Shown one piece after another: positions 8,968 to 19,795 of a DNA stretch of 64,000 nt. Each line of letters begins with the position of its first letter. Position 1 is the stretch's first letter. Both the position numbers and the translations under genes were made by a program. The stretch is from Metapseudomonas boanensis (GTDB lineage: Bacteria > Pseudomonadota > Gammaproteobacteria > Pseudomonadales > Pseudomonadaceae). The notes beneath the pieces were generated by a model. It saw only the letters and a program-made list of their open reading frames with translations. It was not told the DNA's origin and did not search any database. The stretch covers positions 1-64,000 of the forward strand of contig NZ_JAGTIS010000001.1 in assembly GCF_018704125.1 (NCBI RefSeq). Direction: 5' to 3'.

Positions 8968-10218
8968 TCAGCGGATACCGGCCAGGCATTCTTCGATGAT
9001 GTCCAAGCCTTCTTCGAAGAGCTCGGGCTCGATGGTGAGGGGCGCGAGGAGGCGAACGATGTGCCGGCTCTTGCCGCTTGGCATCAGCAGCAGGCCTTTC
9101 TTCCGGGCGGCTTCGAGAAGGGTAGCCAGTTGCTGGGTTCCGGGAGCGCCATTGGGTGTCCTCAGTTCGATACCACGCATGCAGCCTGTGCCGGTGAGGC
9201 TGCCCAGGCAGGGGGAGATTGCTCTGTTACGCCAGCTTTCATAGCGACGAAGAATCGCTTGCTCCTGAGCCTCGCCCCAGGAGGCCAGGTTTGCGTCTGT
9301 CATTGCCCGCAGGCTGGCCAGGGCAGCCGCGCACGCCAGCGGATTCCCCGAGTAGGTACCGCCCAACCCGCCTTTCGGCAGCGAGTTGACCAGCGTCTCG
9401 CGACCCACCACGGCGCCGAGTGGCAGTCCCCCAGCGATACTTTTGCCCAGCAGCAGTAGGTCCGGCTCGATCCCCAGGCGAGGGAATGCGAATCGCTGCC
9501 CGGTTCGCCCAAAACCAGACTGGATCTCGTCCACGATCAGGAAGATTCCATTGGCGTCACAGAATTTGCGCAGTCCTTGAGCAAAGCTCGGATCCATGGC
9601 CAGGAAGCCACCTTCGCCCTGCACCGGCTCGAAGATGAAGCATGCTACTTCGCTAACGTCGACCTCGACACTGAACAGGCGCTCGATCGCTTTGAAGGCT
9701 TCGTCGGCCGTCACCCCATTGTCCGGACTCGGATAGGGAACGTGGTAAACCGGCCCGGGAAGCACCCCGACCTGCTGCTTGTAGGGGGCAACCTTGCCGT
9801 TCAGGTTGAGGGTCGCCAGGGTCCTGCCGTGAAAGCCTCCATCAAAGGCGACCACGACACTGCGACCGGTGGCGGCGCGGACGATCTTGAGGGCGTTCTC
9901 GGCGGCCTCTGCGCCACTGTTGGTCAGCATTCCCGCCAGTGGGTAGCTGACCGGAATGAAATCTGCCAATGCCTTCATCAGGTGGCGGTAGCCGTCATGG
10001 GGAACGGCATTGAATGCCGAGTGGGTCAGCTTCTGCGCCTGTTCGGTAATGGCGGTGACCACGGCCGGGTGGCAATGGCCCAGGTTCAGGACGCCGATGC
10101 CACCGACGAAGTCGATGTACTGGTTGCCATCCGCGTCCCAGACGTGCGCGTTCTGCCCACGGGTCAGGGTGATGGGGTGCACGATCGAGAGCGAGGAACT
10201 GATATGCGACTGGTTCAT
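8968..10218 (-). CDS. Class III PLP aminotransferase, probable 2-aminoadipate aminotransferase
   Basis: Fold-type I, class III (omega) aminotransferase of 416 residues, normal length. Visible: TNSGAEAAENALK (phosphate loop), FDGGFHGRT, FEPVQGEGGF, Asp230 in IVDEIQSGFGRTG, and the PLP lysine Lys259 (LLLLGKSIAGGLPLG). The frame extends two codons upstream to a TTG, but ATG 10218 with GGA 7 nt before it is preferred. A GabT-like enzyme of this class converts 2-aminoadipate to 2-oxoadipate in P. putida lysine catabolism. The position directly before ydiJ and near hglS and amaB fits that role. Other omega-amino acids are possible substrates on sequence alone. Confidence 0.82.
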   Translation of the reverse strand: MNQSHISSSLSIVHPITLTRGQNAHVWDADGNQYIDFVGGIGVLNLGHCHPAVVTAITEQAQKLTHSAFNAVPHDGYRHLMKALADFIPVSYPLAGMLTNSGAEAAENALKIVRAATGRSVVVAFDGGFHGRTLATLNLNGKVAPYKQQVGVLPGPVYHVPYPSPDNGVTADEAFKAIERLFSVEVDVSEVACFIFEPVQGEGGFLAMDPSFAQGLRKFCDANGIFLIVDEIQSGFGRTGQRFAFPRLGIEPDLLLLGKSIAGGLPLGAVVGRETLVNSLPKGGLGGTYSGNPLACAAALASLRAMTDANLASWGEAQEQAILRRYESWRNRAISPCLGSLTGTGCMRGIELRTPNGAPGTQQLATLLEAARKKGLLLMPSGKSRHIVRLLAPLTIEPELFEEGLDIIEECLAGIR

Positions 10219-10429
10219 GCGCAATCCGCCTCACCCGCCATGTTGCGTATCCGCGCTTGCCGGCACGCTGCAGCAGCCATGCACAACGCGGGGGCGAATG
10301 ATGTTGCTGCCTGACTTTCAGTCAAGGCAAGGGCACGAAATGGCATCGCAGTGTTCCTCTTTGAAATGGGATTTCTCTCTATCAAAGCGAGGAATGTCGA
10401 CGGCTCACAAGCGAAAAAAAATTACTCGG

Positions 10430-11359
10430 TCATTCCTGGAATTCAGGACCTTGGGCGGGACGCTGGTTTGTCCCTTTTGCTTTTTCCAGGATCCAGTCCA
10501 CGAAACTCCTCACTTTTGGAATGTCGATCGACTGCTCCGCGTAGGCGATGAAGTGGGAGCCCTGGCTTGCCTTGTGGTGTTTCCACGGGATCACGAGCTT
10601 GGCTTCTGCAAGCTCGTCCTCGACCAGGAATCTTGGCACCAGGGCAACGCCGCAGCCGGCCTGGGCAGCCCTGATGCACATGTAGAACGTATCGAATCGT
10701 GGGCCGTGGTAACTGTGCTCGGTGTTGATTCCTTGCTCTTCGAACCACTCGTGCCATGCCTCCGGTCTCGAAGTGCACTGCAGCAGCACAAGATCCGCCA
10801 ACTCGCCCGCGCTTGAAAATGGCCGCCTGGACAGAATCTCGGGGGCGCATACCGGCACCACATCTTCGCCGAACAGCTCGATGCAGGCAGCTCCGGGCCA
10901 CGATCCCTGCCCGTAGAAAAAGGCTACGTCTGCCTTGGCCTGCACGAGGTCGAAGGGCTCGAGTTCGTTTCTGATATCGAGGTGGATATTGGGATAGCGC
11001 TTGGAAAAGCCCTTCAGGTTCGGGATCAGCCAGCGGGCCCCGAACGTGGGTTGGGTGGCCACCCTGAGCACTTCCGTCTCGCCGCCATAGGACAGGATGT
11101 AGCGACTGGAGATATCCACCTGCGTCAGGATCTTGTTGACCTCGGCCAGGTAAAGCTCGCCGGCCGGCGTCAGTTGCAGGCGTCGACGTACGCGATGGAA
11201 GAGCAGGTGCTGAAGCATCTCCTCAAGCTGCGCAACCTGCTTGCTCACTGCACTTTGCGTCAGATGCAGCTCCTCCGCGGCACGCGTGAAGCTCATGTGC
11301 CTGGCAGCGGATTCGAAGCATTGGAGGGCGGCCATTGTGGGGAGCAAGCGTTTGGACAT
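10430..11359 (-). CDS. LysR-family regulator of the pipecolate/aminoadipate locus
   Basis: 309 residues: N-terminal winged HTH (about 5-62; TRAAEELHLTQSAVSKQVAQLE), then a LysR substrate-binding domain (VPVCAPEILSRRP, GVALVPRFLVEDELA). The N-terminus starts MAALQCFESAARHMSFTRAAEEL-like, typical of the GcvA/AmpR branch. It is divergent from amaB, and a dyad fitting a LysR operator lies between them. It also sits upstream of the aminotransferase, across a 211-bp gap. From memory, P. putida also has a LysR gene between amaB and hglS, so regulation of both arms in response to a pathway intermediate is likely. Confidence 0.85.
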   Translation of the reverse strand: MSKRLLPTMAALQCFESAARHMSFTRAAEELHLTQSAVSKQVAQLEEMLQHLLFHRVRRRLQLTPAGELYLAEVNKILTQVDISSRYILSYGGETEVLRVATQPTFGARWLIPNLKGFSKRYPNIHLDIRNELEPFDLVQAKADVAFFYGQGSWPGAACIELFGEDVVPVCAPEILSRRPFSSAGELADLVLLQCTSRPEAWHEWFEEQGINTEHSYHGPRFDTFYMCIRAAQAGCGVALVPRFLVEDELAEAKLVIPWKHHKASQGSHFIAYAEQSIDIPKVRSFVDWILEKAKGTNQRPAQGPEFQE

Positions 11360-11388
11360 TGTGATCTCGGGCGGAAAGTTCTGGATGG

Positions 11389-11409
11389 ATCATTCTCTGG
11401 GGGAATGAT
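11389..11409. promoter_or_regulatory. Candidate LysR operator upstream of amaB
   Basis: Perfect dyad ATCATTC-n7-GAATGAT, 21 bp, in the 145-bp divergent gap between the LysR gene and amaB. It contains the T-N11-A spacing of LysR-type recognition sites. It lies 30 bp from the regulator start and 96 bp from the amaB start, suitable for both autoregulation and activation. Confidence 0.65.
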
Positions 11410-11504
11410 GTGGTGCGTAAAGGTCGTTTGTTGGCCTTGGGGATTCGGATTGATACTGACCCCCGTCAATGAATTCAACCACTCACCCGATTCAGGAGAT
11501 AAAC

Positions 11505-12995
<1,491 letters not shown>

Positions 12996-13005
12996 CCACG
13001 CGCTT

Positions 13006-13043
13006 CTCCATGTCGAGCATCAGTGCTCGACATGGAGCTTTTT
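13006..13043 (+). terminator. Rho-independent terminator after amaB
   Basis: A 14-bp perfect stem (13006-13019 with 13024-13037) with loop TCAG is followed by CTTTTT. It lies 11 bp after the amaB stop, so amaA probably has its own promoter in 13044-13340. That roughly 300-bp stretch shows no gene. Confidence 0.92.
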
Positions 13044-13340
13044 GTTGGTGTCGAACCTCGAGGCGTCGGGATTCGAAAATTGACTTGCCTGTGCCGCCCC
13101 GTAGTTGTTCGCAAGACATTGTCGTGCCCGAAAATCAAGCGCGATGAGCGTAGAGAAAAAGAATAAAGAGACACCCCATGCGCCGTGACGAAATATCAGC
13201 AAGCTGCCAAAACGAGTACGAAAGTATTTTGAACTTGGATGCCAGGCAAGTGACAAGGGCGAGCCCTTACTTCCTGACAACCAGGAACACACCGCTAATT
13301 ACAGTTCCGGCAAGCGCTGGTGTTTCAAGGGGCAGGTTTC

Positions 13341-14627
13341 ATGACTAGTTTTCATCAAGAGTGTCTCTGGGAGAAAGTGACACACAAGCAGATCAAGTCC
13401 GGCGCCCTGGCCAGTCACGTCAAGTTCGATGTCTGTGTCATCGGTGGCGGTATTACCGGCCTTTCCGCTGCGCTCCACCTCCTGGAGCAAGGGAAAACGG
13501 TCTGTGTGCTCGAAGCGCATCAGGTCGGCCATGGTGGCTCTGGGCGTAACGTCGGCCTGGTCAATGCGGGCACCTGGATCAAGCCTGATGACGTCGAGGC
13601 GACTTTGGGCGAGAGGCGCGGCAAGCGTCTGAATGAAGTGCTCGGGCAGGCGCCGGCAGAGGTGTTCGCAGTCATCCAGCGCCACGGCATCGATTGCCAG
13701 GCGCGCAATGACGGCACCCTGCACATGGCTCATAACGAAGCCGGGCTCGCTGACCTGCGCTCCCGTGAGGAGCAGTGGCGCAGACGTGGGGCTGATGTCG
13801 AACTGCTCACCGGCGCCGCCTGTGAAGAGTATTGCGGGACCGACAAGATCACCGGCGCGCTGCTCGATCGCCGCGCCGGGACCATCAACCCGATGGGCTA
13901 CACCGTTGGGCTGGCGCTGGCGGTCACTCGTTTGGGTGGGGCCATCTATCAGCACTCCCCGGTGACCGAGCTCAATCGCCAAGCCGATAGCTGGGTGGTG
14001 CGTACCGAGCGCGGAGCCGTTGCTGCCGAGAAGGTGGTCATTTCGACTGGTGCCTACACCGAGGGCGAGTGGACGGAGGTCAGGCGTAACCACTTCCGTG
14101 GCTACTACTACCAGGTCGCCTCCGTACCCTTGGCCGGTGCGGCGGCCGACAAGATCCTCACGCATGGCCAGGGCTCGTGGGATACCCGAACCGTCCTGAG
14201 CAGCATTCGCCGCGATGCAGAGGGACGGCTCCTGCTCGGTAGTCTCGGCAAAGCCAGCAATAAACCGGACTGGTTCGTGCGCAGCTGGGCGGACCGTATT
14301 CAAGGTCACTATTTCCCTGAGTTGGGAAAAGTCGAATGGGAAGTTCATTGGACAGGCTGCATCGATTTCACCCCTGATCATCTGATGCGTATTTTCGAAC
14401 CTGCGCCAGGAGTTGTCGCCGTTACCGGATATAACGGTCGAGGCAATACGACCGGAACCGTAATTGGAAGAGCCTTTGCAGAGTTCTTGCTGAAGGATGA
14501 TCCTGACGCTCTGCCAATTCCCTTTACACAAATGAAGACATTGCATACCGCGGGAATCAGAAGCTGCTTCTACGAGGCGGGTTTCTCTCTTTACCACGCG
14601 GGTCAGTGCTTGAGAGTCATTCTTTAG
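13341..14627 (+). CDS. amaA: L-pipecolate oxidase, FAD-dependent
   Basis: FAD oxidoreductase of the DAO/GlyA family, 428 residues. It oxidises L-pipecolate to piperideine-6-carboxylate, the substrate of AmaB. Visible: the Rossmann FAD motif VCVIGGGITGLSAALHLLE near residue 30, GSGRNVGLVNAG shortly after, and a C-terminal FAD-binding stretch GYNGRGNTTGTVIGRAFAEF. ATG 13341 (MTSFHQECLW) is preferred over an in-frame GTG at 13320; GGCAGG and AAGGGG precede it. The length matches my recollection of P. putida AmaA. It stands between amaB and the ABC importer, each probably with separate promoter elements. Confidence 0.9.
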   Translation: MTSFHQECLWEKVTHKQIKSGALASHVKFDVCVIGGGITGLSAALHLLEQGKTVCVLEAHQVGHGGSGRNVGLVNAGTWIKPDDVEATLGERRGKRLNEVLGQAPAEVFAVIQRHGIDCQARNDGTLHMAHNEAGLADLRSREEQWRRRGADVELLTGAACEEYCGTDKITGALLDRRAGTINPMGYTVGLALAVTRLGGAIYQHSPVTELNRQADSWVVRTERGAVAAEKVVISTGAYTEGEWTEVRRNHFRGYYYQVASVPLAGAAADKILTHGQGSWDTRTVLSSIRRDAEGRLLLGSLGKASNKPDWFVRSWADRIQGHYFPELGKVEWEVHWTGCIDFTPDHLMRIFEPAPGVVAVTGYNGRGNTTGTVIGRAFAEFLLKDDPDALPIPFTQMKTLHTAGIRSCFYEAGFSLYHAGQCLRVIL

Positions 14628-14741
14628 CTTGAACCCATTATAAAAATCTGGCGGGCGCTGTAATGACTCCCGCAAGAGGGCTCGTTTACCCCAAATAAGT
14701 CCTTGCAAGTTGTAACTGCAATTGCTGTCGCTGCCTTGGAT

Positions 14742-14758
14742 GCGCATCTCTGATGCGC
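14742..14758. other. Short hairpin upstream of the ABC-importer operon
   Basis: Perfect 7-bp arms GCGCATC and GATGCGC with a TCT loop, 114 bp after the amaA stop and 36 bp before the binding-protein gene. The sequence after it is AT-rich (TTATCAATAG) with no T run. It could be a weak terminator, a regulatory mRNA hairpin or an operator. Confidence 0.35.
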
Positions 14759-14794
14759 TTATCAATAGATGTTGAAAAATAAAAGAGGTCACTA

Positions 14795-15916
14795 ATGAAC
14801 AAGCAAAACCTCAAGCAACACGCTCGCCTCGCAGCACTGTTCACCGCAATGGGTCTTTCTTTTGCCGTGCATGCCGACATCAAGATCGGCGTCGCCGGAC
14901 CCCATACCGGAGCCAATGCGGCCTATGGCGACCAGCTGTGGAGAGGGGCGGTTCAAGCTGCAGAAGACATCAATGCCAAAGGTGGCATCAATGGCGAAAA
15001 GATCGTCCTGATCAAAGGCGATGATGCGTGTGAGCCGAAGCAGGCCATCGCAGTGGCGAACCGCCTGGTCGATTCCGAACAGGTTGCCGCCGTCATTGGC
15101 CATTTCTGTTCGTCATCGACTATTCCGGCAACCGAAGTCTATGAAGAAGCGGGCATCCTTTCGATGACCCCGGGCTCCACCGCTCCGAAGCTGACCGAGC
15201 GCGGCCTCTCGGGCGTGTTCCGCATGTGCGGTCGTGACGACCAGCAAGGCGTTGTCGCTGGCAACTACCTCATCGATGACCTGAAAGCGAAGAAGATCGC
15301 GATCATCCATGACAAGGATACCTACGGCCAGGGCGTGGCCGATGCCACGCGCGCCCAGCTTCACGCGCGCGGCGTGCAGGAGGTGATCTACGAAGGCCTG
15401 ACCCGCGGTGAGAAGGATTTCAACTCGCTGGTGACCAAGATCAGTGCGGCAGGCGCCGATGTCGTCTATTTCGGTGGCTTGCATTCGGAGGCAGGCCCAC
15501 TCGTGCGTCAAATGCGCGAGCAAGGACTCACCGCGAAGTTCGTGTCTGACGACGGCATCGTCACCGATGAACTGGTCACCACTGCCGGCGGCAAGCAGTA
15601 CACCGAGGGTGTGCTGATGACCTTCGTGACCGATCCCCGCAATCAGCCAGAAGGTAAGGACGTGGTCGAGCGTTTCCGGGCGCATGGCTACGAGCCCGAG
15701 GGCTTCACCCTGTTCTCCTATGCCTCTCTGCAAGCGATTGCGGCAGCGTTCCAGGCCACCGGCGGAACCGACAGCGCCAAGGCCGGCGAGTGGCTGAAGA
15801 ACAACTCGGTCAGCACCGTCATGGGTGCCAAGGAGTGGGACGAGAAGGGCGATCTGAAGGTATCTCCCTACGTGATGTATCGCTGGGATGCCGAAGGCAA
15901 ATACCAGCAGCTCTGA
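14795..15916 (+). CDS. ABC importer periplasmic binding protein, branched-chain amino acid (LivK/LivJ) type
   Basis: 373 residues with a Sec signal peptide (about 1-27, cut after AVHA, mature DIKIGVAGPHTG) and no lipobox. The mature part is a type I periplasmic binding fold of the Leu/Ile/Val family (GDQLWRGAVQAAEDINAKGG, GHFCSSSTIPATEVYEE, IHDKDTYGQGVAD). AGAGG lies 7 nt upstream of ATG 14795. It is the first gene of a five-gene importer directly after amaA. The substrate is probably L-pipecolate, lysine or 2-aminoadipate, inferred from position only; the family also binds Leu/Ile/Val. Confidence 0.88.
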   Translation: MNKQNLKQHARLAALFTAMGLSFAVHADIKIGVAGPHTGANAAYGDQLWRGAVQAAEDINAKGGINGEKIVLIKGDDACEPKQAIAVANRLVDSEQVAAVIGHFCSSSTIPATEVYEEAGILSMTPGSTAPKLTERGLSGVFRMCGRDDQQGVVAGNYLIDDLKAKKIAIIHDKDTYGQGVADATRAQLHARGVQEVIYEGLTRGEKDFNSLVTKISAAGADVVYFGGLHSEAGPLVRQMREQGLTAKFVSDDGIVTDELVTTAGGKQYTEGVLMTFVTDPRNQPEGKDVVERFRAHGYEPEGFTLFSYASLQAIAAAFQATGGTDSAKAGEWLKNNSVSTVMGAKEWDEKGDLKVSPYVMYRWDAEGKYQQL

Positions 15917-15989
15917 CCTGCTTCTGCCGTGACCCATGCCGAGCCCGTCGGCATGGGTATCTGTAATCCCTCGATACGGGAGAGCCGCT

Positions 15990-16901
15990 GTGGATGCTCT
16001 ACTTCAACAAATGATCAATGGCCTGACCCTGGGTTCGGTCTATGGCCTGATTGCCATTGGCTACACCATGGTTTACGGCATCATTGGCATGATCAACTTC
16101 GCCCATGGCGAGGTGTACATGATCTCCGCCTACCTGGCTGCCATCACCATGGCTCTGTTGGCCTTCTTCGGTCTTGAATCCTTCCCGCTGATAATCCTCG
16201 GCACCTTGCTGTTCACCATCGCGGTGACTGGCGTGTATGGCTTCGTGATCGAGCGCATCGCCTACAAACCGCTGCGCAACTCCACGCGTCTGGCACCGCT
16301 GATCTCCGCGATCGGCATGTCGCTGATCCTGCAGAACTACGTGCAGATCAGCCAGGGCGCCAGGCAACAAGGAATCCCGACGCTGCTGGATGGCGCCATC
16401 AAGCTGCAGATCGGCGATGGGTTCGTACAGCTCACCTACACCAAGGTGTTCATCCTGGTTGCGTCGCTCCTGGGAATGGCGTTGCTCACCTACGTGATCC
16501 AGCGCACCAAGCTCGGCCGCATGTGCCGCGCTACCCAGCAGGATCGCAAGATGGCCTCGATCCTCGGTATCAATACCGACCGGGTGATTTCCTACGTGTT
16601 CGTCATCGGTGCCGCCATGGCGGCACTGGCCGGCGTGCTGATCACCATGAACTACGGCACCTTCGACTTCTATGCCGGTTTCATCATCGGGGTCAAGGCG
16701 TTCACCGCAGCGGTGCTCGGCGGCATCGGCTCACTGCCCGGAGCGATGCTCGGAGGGCTGATCCTCGGTGTTGCCGAAGCGCAGTTCTCGGGTGTGATCA
16801 ACACCGACTACAAGGACGTGTTCAGCTTCTCCTTGCTGGTGCTGATCCTGATCTTCCGTCCCCAAGGCCTGCTCGGCCGTCCGCACGTTGCAAAGGTGTG
16901 A
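15990..16901 (+). CDS. ABC importer permease, LivH type
   Basis: 303-residue inner-membrane permease of the branched-chain amino acid type, with about 8 membrane spans. It opens DALLQQMINGLTLGSVYGL and continues GYTMVYGIIGMINFAHGE, a LivH signature. GTG 15990 is chosen because GGGAGAG precedes it and the protein then matches the usual LivH N-terminus; the longer frame adds a polar stretch alien to the family. It pairs with the LivM-type permease, whose start follows the stop by one base. Confidence 0.88.
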   Translation: MDALLQQMINGLTLGSVYGLIAIGYTMVYGIIGMINFAHGEVYMISAYLAAITMALLAFFGLESFPLIILGTLLFTIAVTGVYGFVIERIAYKPLRNSTRLAPLISAIGMSLILQNYVQISQGARQQGIPTLLDGAIKLQIGDGFVQLTYTKVFILVASLLGMALLTYVIQRTKLGRMCRATQQDRKMASILGINTDRVISYVFVIGAAMAALAGVLITMNYGTFDFYAGFIIGVKAFTAAVLGGIGSLPGAMLGGLILGVAEAQFSGVINTDYKDVFSFSLLVLILIFRPQGLLGRPHVAKV

Positions 16902-16902
16902 T

Positions 16903-18183
16903 ATGTCGAATCAATCGGGTTCCCTCGACATAAAAAAGAGTCTTCTGGATGCGGTCATTGCAGGTCTGCTTGCGTTGATCGTTTTCGGTCCTGTCGTTGG
17001 CGTCGTGCTGGATGGCTACGGCTTCAACCTGCATCTTGACCGAGTCGGCTGGATGATCGGCGTTGTCGCGATCGGACGGTTCGTCATCAGTCTTTTCTTG
17101 CAGACGGCCCAGGGCAAAGCCTTCCATTCTCGCTTCGAACTGAGCGGCAGCGGTGTCCACGTATTGCCGCCAGGCCATAAGTCCAACATGCGCTGGATCA
17201 TGGCGCTGATCGTGGTGTTGGCCGTGCTGTTCCCCTTCGTCGCCAGTAAATACCTGCTCACGGTGGTGATTCTCGGGCTGATCTATGTCCTTCTGGGGCT
17301 TGGCCTGAACATCGTCGTCGGGCTCGCCGGTCTGCTGGACCTGGGTTATGTGGCTTTCTATGCCATCGGCGCCTATGGCCTGGCGCTAGGTTACGATCAC
17401 CTCGGACTCGGCTTTTGGTCCGCGCTGCCGCTGGCGGCGATCGCCGCGGCACTGGCAGGGGCGATTCTCGGATTCCCGGTCCTGCGCATGCATGGTGACT
17501 ACCTGGCCATCGTCACCCTGGGCTTTGGCGAGATCATCCGGCTGGTGCTCAACAACTGGCTGGAGTTCACCGGCGGCCCCAACGGCATGTCCGTGCCATC
17601 GCCGACCTTCATGGGCCTGGAGTTCGGACGGCGAGCGAAGGAGGGCGGTGTTCCCATCCATGAGTTCTTCGGCTTCGCCTACAACCCCAACCTCAAGTAC
17701 GTGTTCATCTACGCGGTGCTGTTCCTGGTGGTGCTGCTGGTGCTGCGGATCAAGCATCGACTGACGCGCATGCCGATTGGTCGTGCCTGGGAAGCGCTTC
17801 GGGAGGATGAAATCGCCTGCCGCGCGATGGGCCTGAACCACGTCCTGGTGAAGCTCTCAGCCTTCATGATCGGCGCCTCCACTGCCGGGCTGGCCGGGGT
17901 GTTCTTCGCCAGTTACCAAGGCTTCGTGAACCCCACCTCGTTCACCTTCTTCGAGTCGGCACTGATTCTGGCGATCGTGGTGCTGGGCGGCATGGGCTCA
18001 ACGATCGGTGTGGTCATAGCCGCGTTCGTCCTGACGGTGGCGCCAGAGCTGCTGCGTAACTTCGCGGACTATCGAGTGCTGCTGTTTGGCGTGCTCATGG
18101 TGTTGATGATGATCTGGAAGCCGAGGGGTTTGATCCGTGTCAGTCGCGTGGGTGTGGCGGCACCGAAGGGGTTCGAGCAATGA
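16903..18183 (+). CDS. ABC importer permease, LivM type
   Basis: 426-residue inner-membrane permease. The N-terminal about 110 residues carry extra membrane segments and a short soluble loop, as in LivM. The core has LVVGLAGLLDLGYVAFYAIGA-like sequence (GLNIVVGLAGLLDLGYVAF) and the EAA-type loop GRAWEALREDEIACRAMG. ATG 16903 begins one base after the LivH-type stop, preceded by AAAGGTG. The 3' end overlaps the first ATPase gene by 4 bp (ATGA). Confidence 0.88.
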   Translation: MSNQSGSLDIKKSLLDAVIAGLLALIVFGPVVGVVLDGYGFNLHLDRVGWMIGVVAIGRFVISLFLQTAQGKAFHSRFELSGSGVHVLPPGHKSNMRWIMALIVVLAVLFPFVASKYLLTVVILGLIYVLLGLGLNIVVGLAGLLDLGYVAFYAIGAYGLALGYDHLGLGFWSALPLAAIAAALAGAILGFPVLRMHGDYLAIVTLGFGEIIRLVLNNWLEFTGGPNGMSVPSPTFMGLEFGRRAKEGGVPIHEFFGFAYNPNLKYVFIYAVLFLVVLLVLRIKHRLTRMPIGRAWEALREDEIACRAMGLNHVLVKLSAFMIGASTAGLAGVFFASYQGFVNPTSFTFFESALILAIVVLGGMGSTIGVVIAAFVLTVAPELLRNFADYRVLLFGVLMVLMMIWKPRGLIRVSRVGVAAPKGFEQ

Positions 18184-19052
18184 GTGACGATATTCTGCGT
18201 GTCGAGCATTTGATGATGAACTTTGGGGGCATCAAGGCGCTCAAGGACGTCAACCTGAAGGTCAAGCGCTCGTCGATCACCGCGTTGATCGGCCCCAACG
18301 GTGCAGGCAAGACCACGGTGTTCAACTGCCTGACCGGTTTCTATACCGCTTCCGGTGGCCGCATCGAGCTGAAAACCAGGAGCAAGCGGACCAACATCAT
18401 CCAGGTCCTTGGCGAGCCGTTCCAGGTGGGGGATTTCGTCAACCCGGTAAAATTCGGCTCGCGCCTCTGGTTCAAGATGTTCGGTGGTACCCATCTGGTG
18501 AACCGCGCCGGCCTGGCGCGCACCTTCCAGAACATCCGCCTGTTCAAGGAGATGACAGTCCTCGAGAATCTCCTGGTTGCCCAACACATGCAGGCGAATC
18601 GGAACCTGTTGGCGGGAGTCTTCAACACGCCAGGGTATCGGCGGGTCGAAGCCGGGCTGCTCGAGCGGGCGTTCTACTGGCTGGAAGTCGTTGACCTGTC
18701 CAGCTGCGCCAATCGCCTCGCAGGTGAACTGTCCTACGGCCAGCAGCGCCGTCTGGAAATCGCCCGCGCCATGTGCACGGGGCCTGAACTGATCTGCCTC
18801 GACGAGCCGGCTGCCGGCCTCAATCCGGCAGAAACGGTCGCACTGACCTCCATCATCCGAACGCTCCGAGACAAACACGGTGTGACGGTCCTGCTGATCG
18901 AACATGACATGGGCATGGTGATGAGCATTTCCGACCACGTGATCGTGCTTGAACATGGCGATGTCATTGCCGAGGGCAAGCCGGAACACATCCAGAACAA
19001 CGAGCGGGTCATTGCCGCCTATCTTGGTGCGGAAGAGGAGGAGGTGGCATGA
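18180..19052 (+). CDS. ABC importer ATPase, LivG type
   Basis: 290-residue cytoplasmic ATPase. Walker A GPNGAGKTTVFNC (about 38-46), signature LSYGQQRRLEIARA, Walker B LICLDEPAAGLNP and the H-loop LLIEHDMGMV are all present. LivG proteins are longer than LivF by an insertion between Walker A and the Q-loop, seen here (SGGRIELKTRSKRTNIIQ). It overlaps both neighbouring genes by 4 bp, so translation is coupled. Confidence 0.9.
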   Translation: MSDDILRVEHLMMNFGGIKALKDVNLKVKRSSITALIGPNGAGKTTVFNCLTGFYTASGGRIELKTRSKRTNIIQVLGEPFQVGDFVNPVKFGSRLWFKMFGGTHLVNRAGLARTFQNIRLFKEMTVLENLLVAQHMQANRNLLAGVFNTPGYRRVEAGLLERAFYWLEVVDLSSCANRLAGELSYGQQRRLEIARAMCTGPELICLDEPAAGLNPAETVALTSIIRTLRDKHGVTVLLIEHDMGMVMSISDHVIVLEHGDVIAEGKPEHIQNNERVIAAYLGAEEEEVA

Positions 19053-19765
19053 GTTCGCCCATTCTGGAACTCCGGGACGTGGACGTCTTCTACGGCCCTA
19101 TCCAGGCCCTGAAAAAGGTCTCGCTGAAGATTCACGCTGGCGAAACGGTTTCCTTGATCGGCGCGAACGGTGCAGGCAAGTCGACGCTGCTGATGTCGAT
19201 CTTCGGCCAGCCGCGAGTCACTTCCGGCCAGATCATCTACGAGGGCGAAGACATCAGTCGACGTTCTCCCCACTACATCGCCTCCAACGGCATCGCCCAA
19301 TCGCCTGAAGGGCGCCGTGTCTTCCCGGACATGAGCGTCGAAGAAAACCTCCTGATGGGTACCATCCCCGTGGGAATGGAGCACGCGGACAAGGACATGG
19401 AGCGCATGTTCCAGTTGTTCCCGCGGCTGAAGGAGCGGCGTAACCAGCGTGCCATGACCATGTCCGGTGGCGAGCAGCAGATGCTCGCCATTGCGCGGGC
19501 GCTGATGAGCCGACCGAAGATCCTGCTGCTCGATGAGCCGAGCCTGGGCCTGGCCCCCATCGTGGTCAAGCAGATCTTCCAGACCCTGCGCGATCTCGCG
19601 TCCGAGGGCATGACCCTCTTTCTGGTGGAGCAGAACGCCAACCACGCGCTGAAGCTCAGCGACCGTTCTTACGTGATGGTGACGGGGGAGATTCGCATGA
19701 CGGGCACCGGGCAGGAGCTGCTTGAGGACCCCCAAGTGCGAGCCGCGTACCTCGGCGGGCATTGA
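19049..19765 (+). CDS. ABC importer ATPase, LivF type
   Basis: 238-residue cytoplasmic ATPase and last gene of the importer operon. Walker A GANGAGKSTLL, signature MSGGEQQMLAIARALM, Walker B LLLLDEPSLGLAP and FLVEQNANHAL are intact; length is typical of LivF. A long perfect hairpin follows 30 bp after the stop, between this gene and the convergent siderophore operon. Confidence 0.9.
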   Translation: MSSPILELRDVDVFYGPIQALKKVSLKIHAGETVSLIGANGAGKSTLLMSIFGQPRVTSGQIIYEGEDISRRSPHYIASNGIAQSPEGRRVFPDMSVEENLLMGTIPVGMEHADKDMERMFQLFPRLKERRNQRAMTMSGGEQQMLAIARALMSRPKILLLDEPSLGLAPIVVKQIFQTLRDLASEGMTLFLVEQNANHALKLSDRSYVMVTGEIRMTGTGQELLEDPQVRAAYLGGH

Positions 19766-19795
19766 CTCCCTGTAACAGGCACCCAACTCTCGGGT

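Noticed and set aside
13020-13292. 90-codon minus-strand frame between amaB and amaA
   Set aside because: It begins in the promoter region and ends in the terminator hairpin; no family resemblance.
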